From JAHDHW01 sp965220465 (GTDB taxonomy: Bacteria > Bacteroidota > Bacteroidia > Chitinophagales > Saprospiraceae): 64,000 nt of DNA. The stretch lies in assembly GCA_965220465.1 (NCBI GenBank), contig CBDCPZ010000024.1, forward strand, positions 620,001 through 684,000, written 5' to 3'. Position numbers and translations under genes: made by a program. The notes under the pieces are model-generated. The model was not told the origin of the DNA and made no database searches. It saw only the letters and a program-made list of their open reading frames with translations. Positions 26,203 through 34,324 of the stretch are shown one piece after another (positions within the stretch are counted from its first letter, which is position 1; each line of letters begins with the position of its first letter).

Positions 26203-28497
26203 TTAATCCTTTCCTTTTGAATCATATAAATCAACGGCAGCCTTAACCCCAAAGTAATAATTTCTTGGCAGACCTGGATAATAATATCGAGGCGGACGCC
26301 CTGGAAAACTTATTGCATTGATTTGAATCATCGAAGCATATTTTTCATTCCAGATATTATTGATGCCTGCATAAAAATCAAGGCTCCATTTTTTTCCAAG
26401 ATTAAGCTGATAACCAACTTTAAAATTCATCAATTGATAAGAATCTGAATAGACTGAATTGTCATCGTTCACAGGCATTTTATCGACAAAGTTGTATTGA
26501 ATATTTCCATAAAAGGATTTGAAGTTGAGATCAACTCCAGCGTTGAAAAGGTGCTTTGGATTTCCAGTCAAATCGTTGCCGGAGTAATCATCATCTCCAT
26601 CAATAAACTCTTTGAAAGTATAGTCAGCAAAAGTGTAAGACCCAAAAATATTCAGGTTTAACTGGTTAAAATTAAAAGGATATTTCACCTCCAATTCAAA
26701 GCCATTGTGTTGTGTTTTTCCGGCATTGACTCCAATATATTGATCCAGATCTACTCGCTTCGCGACAAGCAAATCCTTTATTTGCATACTGTAAATAGAA
26801 AAGGTATAGTTCAGGTTACGAAAAATTCTCCCACGGCTTCCAAATTCAAAATTCCAACCTTGTTCAGGTACAATGTCGGGATTGAATTTGCCATCTGGAT
26901 TGAGTGTTTCTTCGAGCGTTGGTGGAGAAAAACCATGAGATACTTTGGCGTATAAAGACAGACTGTTGTTCCATCCCGCGACTGTTCCGAGATCATAGCC
27001 TATTGATAAAAATGGTGACCAGATGTATGGGAAAAACTGATAATTATTTTTTCGTTGAAGAAAGTCATAAAAGTGATACGTCGTATAGTTTAAGTTCAGT
27101 CCACCCTTAACCGAAGTATACTTTTTTAAATCAAACTTCAATTGAATAAAGGTATTGAAATACTTTCTGGATTCCTGAATGTCACTCAATGGTAATCTGG
27201 TCACAGCACCGAGTCTATTGTTGGTCATCCAATTGTGTTTTTCAAAAAAGGCGTCAAACCCAACTCTGGTTTCAAAATGATTGTTTGAGCGATCAAAAAA
27301 TTTATTATAAGCCCACTCCGATCGTGCTCCTACTATAAATGAATTTTCTCTTAAAATATTAAATGGCCGTACTTCAAAGGTGGTTAGATAAGAGGTAAAA
27401 ATACTTGATGATTGGGAAAAATGATCTCCGATAACTGATCTGTAAGAACCGCCAATGATATTTTTTCTGTTTTTTTCATACCCATTTGCATTTGCCCATC
27501 TTGAATCTGCTTTTTCAGGATTGTCAACATAGTTGGTACTATCCAAAGAACTTGGAATTTCTGCGTAGAGATAGCTGTAATTACCAAAAACGCTGACGGT
27601 TTCTTTGTCGCTGAGCGGAAATTTCGCATAAGCTGAGAAGCCTGTTCTATTGTAATAATTGTTTTCCCGGTAACCATCACTGAAAGTATTGTTAAGATTG
27701 ACATTGATCAGGTTTTTGCCATCAGTTGAATGTTGAAAATTTAACACATTTCGAATCAAACCGTAAGAACCAAAAGTATTGTCCAGTGAAAACTCGGTTT
27801 TGGGAATAGTAGCATCCGGCGTATTTAAATAAAGCATTCCTCCTAAACCGGCACCGTAAATACTCGAAGTTGGTCCTTTTAAAACATCAACTGAGCCCAA
27901 AATACTGAGGTCAATATCTTCAATGGTCGTTTCGCCGGTAGCGTTTGTCAAAGGGATGTCATCTATATAAGCCTTGATTTTTGCTGTTGTAAAAGGGGAG
28001 CGGCTACCGATTCCTCGTATCGTAATTCTGTTGGTGTTCAAAGCGCCGGAATGCATATAAACGCCAGTAACCCGGTTGAGCACAGGAGCGATGATCGTTA
28101 AGTTGTTGCTATTTATTTCTTTATAGCCTAATGTTTTTAAAGAAGGAGGCAATTTATAATTTGGTGCCGGGGAATAGCAAATGAGTGGAGCTTCTAATAG
28201 ATAAGAATTGTAAAGGAGCATTACAGTCAAAACAGTATCTCCGGTTATTTGAAAACGTTGACTTTCAAAACCCGAAAAGCTTATCTGAATTTCTGAAGCT
28301 GTTGTTTCTAATTCGAACTTTCCGTTTAAATCGGAAATGACTCCAAATGGTTTTTTAGGCCCGAGTTCAATAATCGTTGCCCCAATAACAGGTTCATGAG
28401 ATGTTGCCTCAAGTATTTGTCCTTTTACAACTTTTTGGGCATTTGCTTCGAAAGAGCAGACAACTATTGTGATTAGAATTGTAAAACTTTTCCACAT
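26203..28497 (-). CDS. TonB-dependent outer-membrane receptor
   Basis: The 764-residue protein has a signal peptide (WKSFTILITIVVCSFEANAQ) and a CarboxypepD_reg-like domain (about 22-90; VVKGQILEATSHEPVIGATI). The plug domain (about 115-225; NRITIRGIGSRSPFTTAKIKAYIDDIPLT) is followed by a 22-strand-type barrel ending in a C-terminal aromatic strand region (YYFGVKAAVDLYDS). It imports a substrate across the outer membrane with TonB energy. The divergently transcribed neighbour is a small HMA metal-binding protein whose start is 136 bp away, so a metal such as copper is a possible substrate (weak inference). Confidence 0.9.
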   Translation of the reverse strand: MWKSFTILITIVVCSFEANAQKVVKGQILEATSHEPVIGATIIELGPKKPFGVISDLNGKFELETTASEIQISFSGFESQRFQITGDTVLTVMLLYNSYLLEAPLICYSPAPNYKLPPSLKTLGYKEINSNNLTIIAPVLNRVTGVYMHSGALNTNRITIRGIGSRSPFTTAKIKAYIDDIPLTNATGETTIEDIDLSILGSVDVLKGPTSSIYGAGLGGMLYLNTPDATIPKTEFSLDNTFGSYGLIRNVLNFQHSTDGKNLINVNLNNTFSDGYRENNYYNRTGFSAYAKFPLSDKETVSVFGNYSYLYAEIPSSLDSTNYVDNPEKADSRWANANGYEKNRKNIIGGSYRSVIGDHFSQSSSIFTSYLTTFEVRPFNILRENSFIVGARSEWAYNKFFDRSNNHFETRVGFDAFFEKHNWMTNNRLGAVTRLPLSDIQESRKYFNTFIQLKFDLKKYTSVKGGLNLNYTTYHFYDFLQRKNNYQFFPYIWSPFLSIGYDLGTVAGWNNSLSLYAKVSHGFSPPTLEETLNPDGKFNPDIVPEQGWNFEFGSRGRIFRNLNYTFSIYSMQIKDLLVAKRVDLDQYIGVNAGKTQHNGFELEVKYPFNFNQLNLNIFGSYTFADYTFKEFIDGDDDYSGNDLTGNPKHLFNAGVDLNFKSFYGNIQYNFVDKMPVNDDNSVYSDSYQLMNFKVGYQLNLGKKWSLDFYAGINNIWNEKYASMIQINAISFPGRPPRYYYPGLPRNYYFGVKAAVDLYDSKGKD

Positions 28498-28633
28498 GGT
28501 TAAAAGTTATTATTATTGAGCTCAGAAGAGCTAGATTTTGTTTTATATTAAATCTAATTATAAAGATAATACTTGAAAAGATAACGGGACCTTTCAGATA
28601 ACCAGGGGAAAGAGCGCCCAAAAAGCATTAAAA

Positions 28634-28843
28634 ATGAAACTCAAATTTAAAACAAATATTAATTGCGGAAATTGTGTGAGAAGCGTCAACGGTTTTATCA
28701 ATCAAGTGCCTGGCATTGAAGAGTGGGCAGTCGATACGGAAAACCCTGAAAAAATTCTTACCGCAATAGGAAAACAACTCACAGCAGAAGCCGTCATCGA
28801 AGCAGTCGAAGAAGCGGGATTTGATATTGAACCGGTTGTTTAG
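28634..28843 (+). CDS. HMA-domain metal-binding protein (copper-chaperone-like)
   Basis: This 69-residue protein is a single heavy-metal-associated domain. The metal site is Cys11-x-x-Cys14 in NINCGNCVRSV, with the ferredoxin-like fold's ending TAEAVIEAVEEAGFDIEPV. It would bind a soft metal ion, most often Cu(I), in the cytoplasm. The Met usual before the first Cys in CopZ (MxCxxC) is Asn here. It faces a divergent TonB receptor gene across a shared promoter region, suggesting a linked role in metal handling. It ends 10 bp from the convergent glyA gene. Confidence 0.85.
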   Translation: MKLKFKTNINCGNCVRSVNGFINQVPGIEEWAVDTENPEKILTAIGKQLTAEAVIEAVEEAGFDIEPVV

Positions 28844-28852
28844 TAATGTTAT

Positions 28853-30139
28853 TTACACCTGAACTGCTTTTTCGTAAAGTGGAAAATCAGCCATAAAAGC
28901 ATTTATTTCGGCTCTGGTTTGATTAACTAAAGTTTCATTTCCCAAATCGCTGATTATTGCATCAACCCATTCCACCACTTTAAGGCAATCATCTTCTTTG
29001 AATCCGCGAGTTGTAATTGCAGCTGTTCCTACCCGGATACCCGAAGTTACAAACGGAGACTGGGTATCAAAAGGAACCATGTTTTTATTGACGGTGATGT
29101 CAGCTTTAACCAATGCATTTTCAGCATCTTTTCCTGTGACACCTTTAGATCTTAGATCGATAAGCATCAAATGATTGTCCGTGCCTCCACTTATTACTTT
29201 GTATCCTTTTTGAATAAAAGCAGCAGCCATGACCTTGGCGTTTTTAATCACCTGTTGGCCGTAAGCCTTAAATTCAGGCTGTAAAGCTTCATGAAAAGCA
29301 ACTGCTTTGGCTGCAATTACATGCATAAGTGGCCCGCCCTGCATACCTGGAAAAACACCGCTGTTAAGGATCGCTGACATTTTTATCGGAGTCCCTTTTT
29401 TAGTTGTTTTTCCCCAGGGATTGTTAAAGTCTTTCCCCATCATGATGATGCCTCCGCGAGGTCCCCGCAATGTTTTGTGCGTTGTGGAGGTTACGATATG
29501 GCAATGCGGTAAAGGATCATTGAGCAAACCTGCAGCAACCATTCCTGCCGGATGTGCAATATCGCCAAGTAACAAAGCACCAACTTTATCTGCGATAGCT
29601 CTGAAACGGGTATAATCCCAATCACGGGCATAAGCTGAAGCACCGCAAATAATCAGTTTGGGTTTTACTTCCAAAGCTTTTGCTTCTACTTTGTCCATGT
29701 CAATTAATCCTGTGTCCTCTTCGACACCGTAGAAGTGTGGGCGATATACTTTTCCTGAAAAATTTACTGGCGAACCATGAGAAAGATGGCCGCCGTGAGA
29801 AAGGTCAAAGCCTAAAATGCTATCTCCTGCTTTTAAAACAGCCAGAAAAACAGCAGCGTTGGCTTGTGCTCCGGAATGCGGTTGCACATTCGCGTATTCA
29901 GCTCCAAAAAGTTTCTTCAAACGATCGATTGCCAGTTGTTCAATTTGATCTACAATTTCACAACCTCCATAATAACGTTTGCCGGGATAACCCTCCGCAT
30001 ATTTATTAGTCAGGCAAGTGCCAACCGCATTTATAACTTCCTGGCTGGTAAAGTTTTCTGATGCAATCAGTTCAATTCCGTTGCGTTGGCGTTCAAGTTC
30101 CTTTGTAATAAGTTCGGAAACACGAGTGTCTTTGATCAT
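28853..30139 (-). CDS. glyA: Serine hydroxymethyltransferase
   Basis: The 428-residue protein matches GlyA along its length: RQRNGIELIASENFTSQEV (about 18-36), NKYAEGYPGKRYYGGCE (about 46-62), the pyridoxal-phosphate lysine in VTSTTHKTLRGPRGG (about 216-230), and VFPGMQGGPLMHVIAAKAVAF (about 262-282). It interconverts serine and glycine while charging tetrahydrofolate with a one-carbon unit, in the cytoplasm. Length and motifs are normal. It is a single gene with a 418-bp upstream spacer shared with a divergent phosphoesterase gene. Confidence 0.97.
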   Translation of the reverse strand: MIKDTRVSELITKELERQRNGIELIASENFTSQEVINAVGTCLTNKYAEGYPGKRYYGGCEIVDQIEQLAIDRLKKLFGAEYANVQPHSGAQANAAVFLAVLKAGDSILGFDLSHGGHLSHGSPVNFSGKVYRPHFYGVEEDTGLIDMDKVEAKALEVKPKLIICGASAYARDWDYTRFRAIADKVGALLLGDIAHPAGMVAAGLLNDPLPHCHIVTSTTHKTLRGPRGGIIMMGKDFNNPWGKTTKKGTPIKMSAILNSGVFPGMQGGPLMHVIAAKAVAFHEALQPEFKAYGQQVIKNAKVMAAAFIQKGYKVISGGTDNHLMLIDLRSKGVTGKDAENALVKADITVNKNMVPFDTQSPFVTSGIRVGTAAITTRGFKEDDCLKVVEWVDAIISDLGNETLVNQTRAEINAFMADFPLYEKAVQV

Positions 30140-30557
30140 TCTATTTAATGTTTATGGTTCTTTAACAAATCCTGTGTTTTAAGTCATTCAAAATAAAAAA
30201 ACAACACTTCCTTTGGTCGTTTTTTGTTTCTTCTTTTTCAATAGCCACAGCATGATCAAAGAAGGGTTTTTAATTGGCAGTTGATTTGTCGTTAAATATA
30301 AAGGTTTAAAATTACGGTTTGATTTATTTAAACAATTACTATTTGGATTAAAATTTATAGAAAAAGCACCTTTTTATAAAAAATAGCGTAAAAAACGACA
30401 GTTTGTTATTTCATTTCTTTGGCATAGCCATTTTCTTTACCAATAACCGAAACGTTTAAAAAAAATCAGGCTTTGTAGTTTTTAACTCAAAAGCTTTGGA
30501 TACAAGTAATTTGATATTCAACAAACTTTTTTATATTTGATTAAATATTAATATCCC
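30140..30557. other. 418-bp divergent intergenic region (glyA / phosphoesterase)
   Basis: AT-rich spacer holding the promoters of two divergent genes. A good promoter for the plus-strand gene is listed separately (30510-30539). No RNA gene, riboswitch fold or repeat was recognised in the rest. Confidence 0.5.
30510..30539 (+). promoter_or_regulatory. Bacteroidota-type promoter for the phosphoesterase gene
   Basis: TTTG at 30510-30513 and TATATTTG at 30532-30539 (fits TAnnTTTG), 18 bp apart and 18 bp before the start codon. Confidence 0.55.
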
Positions 30558-32399
30558 ATGAGTAAGTTTGTAAACTGGATACTCATATTGATTTTTCTTT
30601 CCTCAACGATTAGCCTCTCTGCTAAGACGGATAAATATCGCTGCATGTGGAGGCATGATCCGTCGACCACCATGGTCATCGGATGGAACCAAATAAGCGG
30701 AAAGACACCAATCGTTTTTTACGATATTGTGGATCACGGAGAAAATGATGCAGCATATGCTTTTTCACAGAGGACGGATAAAGTGGTTTATTCGAAAGAC
30801 ATGAACAATCATTTTGTGCGTTTAGCAAACCTTTTTCCAAATACGACTTACTATTTTATTATAAAAGACAGTCAAGGATGCAGCAATCGCATGTCCTTTA
30901 AAACTGCACCCGATCATCCTTATGAAAGACTTTCAATAATAGCTGGCGGTGATTCCAGGAATTTTCGGGAAGCACGTCAGCATGCCAATAAAATGGTTGC
31001 CAAACTACGCCCTCATTGTGTAATGTTTGGTGGTGACATGACCGGTGGTGACAGAGGTTCTCAATGGACGCTATGGTTTGATGATTGGCAATTAACAATT
31101 GGACCGGACGGGCATATGATTCCTATTATTACAACCCGGGGCAATCATGAATCCTCAAATAAAACGCTGGTTGATCTTTTTGATGTTCCGTCACAGGATG
31201 TTTATTACGCGCTTTCATTAGGTGGAAATTTGTTGAGAATTTATACATTGAATTCATTAATCGCTTCCGGAGGAGATCAAAAAATATGGTTGGAAAAGGA
31301 TTTGTTAACCCATCAGGATTGCATCTGGAAAACGGCGCAGTATCATTTTGCTACCCGGCCCCACACTTCAAAAAAATCAGAGCGCAACAGCCAGCTTTAT
31401 AATTGGTCAGGTCTATTTTACGAACACAAGGTAAATCTGGTTGTCGAATCGGATGCTCATGTAGTTAAATGGACTTATCCGATCCGGCCTTCAACTGAAG
31501 CGGGAAGCGATGAGGGGTTTATCCGGGATGACAGACGAGGAACCGTTTACGTTGGGGAAGGTTGCTGGGGAGCACCGCTTCGCCCGGATAATGATGATAA
31601 AAAATGGACGAGAAATAGTGGAAGTTTCAATCAATTTAAATGGATTTTTGTGGACATGGACCGGATTGAAATCCGAACGGTAAAAACGGATCATTCTGAA
31701 AAAGTTGCTTTTGTTGACCCGGACGATATTTTTACAGCTCCAAAGGGAATTGAACTATGGACGCCGAGCAATGGCTCCGTTGTAATTATTGATCGTGATA
31801 AAGGAGGAATCAACAATCCATTGATCGCTGAAAAAAGTGAGCTTGAAATCATTGATTTTTCTACAACACTGGCCGGAAACGATATTGCAATTCGTTGGAC
31901 TACAGAAAACGAAGCATCTGCAAAGGAGGCTTTCGAAGTGCAGCGTACCATTGATGGGAAGAATTTTCAGACGATTGCCCTGATAGATGGTTCATGCCAT
32001 GAGAGAAATTCATATGAAGTGATTGACAGTGATTTAAAAGGAAGTCCGGTTTTTCTTTCTTACCGTATAAAACACATTCCTCCTTCGGGTATCCCGAGGG
32101 TGACTCCGGCAGTGGAATTTGTAGAAACGGATTATCAATTTCAACACTTAAAAAAACTTTCTCCGGATCCTCATAATGGAATGATACGCGCTAAATATGC
32201 AATCAAACGGACGGCAAATATCAATATCCAACTGGTCGATTATCAAAACATTGTTCATGCAAGCGATGATTATCGTAATCAACGATCCGGAAATTATTTG
32301 CGTTCAATAGATATGCGGCGAATTCCTTTTGGAAAATATTTGCTGATTATCAAAGCGGATGATGCCATTCTTGAGCAATATCTCGTTGTGAAGTCTTAA
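30558..32399 (+). CDS. Secreted metallophosphoesterase with fibronectin-like N-terminal domain
   Basis: This 613-residue protein has a signal peptide (VNWILILIFLSSTISLSA) and a purple-acid-phosphatase-like N-terminal beta domain (about 25-115; MVIGWNQISG, then VRLANLFPNTTYYFIIKD). A calcineurin-type phosphoesterase domain follows, with metal motifs IIAGGDSRNF (about 127-136), VMFGGDMTGGDRGSQW (about 155-170), TTRGNHESSN (about 193-202) and ESDAHVVKW (about 298-306). The C-terminal 180 residues are beta-rich. It would hydrolyse phosphomonoesters or diesters outside the cytoplasmic membrane. No T9SS sorting domain is obvious, although the end (GKYLLIIKADDAILEQYLVVK) is reminiscent of one. Confidence 0.85.
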   Translation: MSKFVNWILILIFLSSTISLSAKTDKYRCMWRHDPSTTMVIGWNQISGKTPIVFYDIVDHGENDAAYAFSQRTDKVVYSKDMNNHFVRLANLFPNTTYYFIIKDSQGCSNRMSFKTAPDHPYERLSIIAGGDSRNFREARQHANKMVAKLRPHCVMFGGDMTGGDRGSQWTLWFDDWQLTIGPDGHMIPIITTRGNHESSNKTLVDLFDVPSQDVYYALSLGGNLLRIYTLNSLIASGGDQKIWLEKDLLTHQDCIWKTAQYHFATRPHTSKKSERNSQLYNWSGLFYEHKVNLVVESDAHVVKWTYPIRPSTEAGSDEGFIRDDRRGTVYVGEGCWGAPLRPDNDDKKWTRNSGSFNQFKWIFVDMDRIEIRTVKTDHSEKVAFVDPDDIFTAPKGIELWTPSNGSVVIIDRDKGGINNPLIAEKSELEIIDFSTTLAGNDIAIRWTTENEASAKEAFEVQRTIDGKNFQTIALIDGSCHERNSYEVIDSDLKGSPVFLSYRIKHIPPSGIPRVTPAVEFVETDYQFQHLKKLSPDPHNGMIRAKYAIKRTANINIQLVDYQNIVHASDDYRNQRSGNYLRSIDMRRIPFGKYLLIIKADDAILEQYLVVKS

Positions 32400-32489
32400 T
32401 AACTAGATGTTACGCGCTTTTATTAAAAAATTATTGAGAATTACTAAAAATGACAAATCAGGCGAATCAATATAGCTTTCTTTTGGCTA

Positions 32490-32600
32490 ATGCCTGCGGC
32501 GCCTTCATTTTTTCCATTGATGGAAAAACGAAGCAAAAAAATCTAGACAAAATAAAGGCTCTGCTCATAGCTGGCACCCTCACCCACGTATTTTGTCGTA
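32490..32600. repeat. Structured intergenic repeat, copy 1
   Basis: A hairpin (TTTTTCCAT at 32509-32517, ATGGAAAAA at 32520-32528) is followed by a 52-bp block at 32546-32597. The block starts GACAAAATAAA and ends TATTTTGTC, which pair with each other. The block is 44/52 identical to 62023-62074. The hairpin arms of the two copies differ in sequence but both pair, which suggests selection for structure. Confidence 0.7.
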
Positions 32601-32707
32601 CCACTCACTTACAATTTTGAGGAGTTAGAACGTAGAAATACCAAGACACATTCCAAACAAAACTTCTGAACCAAGAGTTGTTTTGCGAAACTTCTATTAA
32701 TAAAAAA

Positions 32708-32739
32708 AACAGCCATTGCGGTATGTTGCAATGACTGTT
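32708..32739 (-). terminator. Intrinsic terminator of ahcY
   Basis: AACAGCCATTGC (32708-32719) pairs with GCAATGACTGTT (32728-32739) with one G-U position. Read on the minus strand it is followed by a run of eight T, about 70 bases past the ahcY stop codon. Confidence 0.8.
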
Positions 32740-32809
32740 ATTTCTATCTGGTTAGGATATTTAATAGTTTGACGGAATTTCCACTAATTTGTTTCCGCCA
32801 CTTAAAGTC

Positions 32810-34123
32810 TTAATAACGATAATAATCCGGCTTGTAGGGTCCTTCTTTTTTAACACCAATATAATCGGCTTGTTCTTGTGTTAACTCATCTAGTTCAACA
32901 CCGATTTTCGCCAAGTGCAAACGAGCAACCTGCTCATCAAGGTGTTTTGGTAAAGTATAAACTTTGTTTTCGTAGTTGTCAGTGTTTTCCCAAAGTTCGA
33001 GTTGCGCTAATACTTGATTAGTAAAAGAATTAGACATTACGAATGAAGGGTGACCAGTGGCACAACCCAAGTTGACCAAACGACCTTCCGCTAAAATGAT
33101 AACATCTTTTCCGTCGATAGTATATTTATCAACTTGTGGTTTGATTTCAACTTTGGTATTTCCGTAAGAACCGTTTAACCAAGCCATATCAATTTCATTG
33201 TCAAAATGGCCAATGTTACAAATGATCGTTTTATCTTTTACAGCTCTGAAATGCTTTTCGTTAATAATGTCTTTGTTTCCAGTAGCCGTTACAACGATAT
33301 TCGCTTCTTTCACTGCATCTTCAATTTTCTTTACAGCAAAACCGTCCATTGCGGCCTGAAGCGCACAAATAGGGTCAATTTCAGAAACAATAACTCTGCA
33401 TCCAGCACCTCTCAAAGAAGCAGCAGAACCTTTTCCAACATCACCATAACCAGCAACGACAGCAACTTTTCCAGCCATCATGATATCCGTAGCTCTTCTA
33501 ATTGCATCAACTAAAGATTCTTTACAACCGTATTTGTTATCAAATTTTGATTTTGTAACAGAATCATTCACATTGATAGCAGGAAGGCTTAAAGTACCAT
33601 TCTTTTCTCTTTCATAAAGACGGTGAACACCAGTTGTGGTTTCTTCACTTAGTCCTCTGATATCATCAGCTAATTCAGGATATCTGTCCAAAACCATATT
33701 TGTCAAATCTCCACCATCATCCAAAATTAAATTTAAAGGCTTACCATCTTCAAAAGCGAAAAGTGTTTGCTCGATGCACCAGTCAAATTCTTCTTCATTC
33801 ATTCCTTTCCAGGCATAAACAGGAATTCCGGCAGCAGCGATTGCAGCGGCAGCATGATCTTGAGTTGAGAAAATATTACAAGAAGACCAAGTCACTTCAG
33901 CACCCAATTCAATCAGTGTTTCAATTAGGACAGCGGTTTGAATAGTCATGTGAAGGCAACCCGCGATTCTGGCACCTTTTAATGGTTTTGAAGAACCAAA
34001 TTGCTCACGAAGTGCCATTAATCCCGGCATTTCAGCTTCAGCTAATTCGATTTCTTTTCTTCCGTAATCGGCCAGACTGATGTCTTTTACTTTGTATTTT
34101 AGGCTTGTTCGTACCTTTTCCAT
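32810..34123 (-). CDS. ahcY: Adenosylhomocysteinase
   Basis: The 437-residue protein matches S-adenosylhomocysteine hydrolase: YKVKDISLADYGRKEIELAE near the start, CLHMTIQTAVLIETL (about 56-70), the NAD-binding loop VVAGYGDVGKGSAASLRGAG (about 220-239), GHPSFVMSNSFTNQVLAQLE (about 360-380) and the conserved end KPDYYRY. It splits S-adenosylhomocysteine into adenosine and homocysteine, keeping methylation reactions running, as a cytoplasmic NAD-containing tetramer. It has its own promoter and terminator, so it is a single-gene unit divergent from the CRISPR operon. Confidence 0.97.
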   Translation of the reverse strand: MEKVRTSLKYKVKDISLADYGRKEIELAEAEMPGLMALREQFGSSKPLKGARIAGCLHMTIQTAVLIETLIELGAEVTWSSCNIFSTQDHAAAAIAAAGIPVYAWKGMNEEEFDWCIEQTLFAFEDGKPLNLILDDGGDLTNMVLDRYPELADDIRGLSEETTTGVHRLYEREKNGTLSLPAINVNDSVTKSKFDNKYGCKESLVDAIRRATDIMMAGKVAVVAGYGDVGKGSAASLRGAGCRVIVSEIDPICALQAAMDGFAVKKIEDAVKEANIVVTATGNKDIINEKHFRAVKDKTIICNIGHFDNEIDMAWLNGSYGNTKVEIKPQVDKYTIDGKDVIILAEGRLVNLGCATGHPSFVMSNSFTNQVLAQLELWENTDNYENKVYTLPKHLDEQVARLHLAKIGVELDELTQEQADYIGVKKEGPYKPDYYRY

Positions 34124-34158
34124 TTAATTTATTTTTTATATGTTTTCGAAATCGACTG

Positions 34159-34189
34159 CAAAATTACGATTTTAAAATGTTTTTAACAA
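34159..34189 (-). promoter_or_regulatory. Bacteroidota-type promoter of ahcY
   Basis: On the minus strand, TTG (34187-34189), 20 bp, then TAATTTTG (34159-34166), fitting TTG-N19-21-TAnnTTTG. It lies 36 bp upstream of the start codon. Confidence 0.6.
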
Positions 34190-34256
34190 TTAAAATAATG
34201 ATAAGGTTGAAGCAATTGCTGTTTTTGTAGTTACCAAGTTTTTAGAATTGCAATTA

Positions 34257-34287
34257 TTTGTTTTTGTAGTTCATATTGTTATATTTG
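34257..34287 (+). promoter_or_regulatory. Bacteroidota-type promoter of the csm operon
   Basis: TTTG (34257-34260), 19 bp, then TATATTTG (34280-34287), an exact fit to TTTG-N19-TAnnTTTG. Transcription would begin near 34294, about 30 bases before cas10. The whole run of cas genes downstream has very short gaps and could be one transcript. Confidence 0.7.
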
Positions 34288-34324
34288 CTAATGTACTTTC
34301 AAAACTGACCGAAGAAACCAATAA

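Larger units (their letters stand above)
32400..32809. other. 410-bp intergenic region with repeats and terminator
   Basis: No gene. It contains, in order, a structured repeat (32490-32600), the ahcY terminator hairpin (32708-32739), and a short TGACGGAA/TTTCCGCCA inverted motif (32769-32801), each described separately. Confidence 0.6.
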
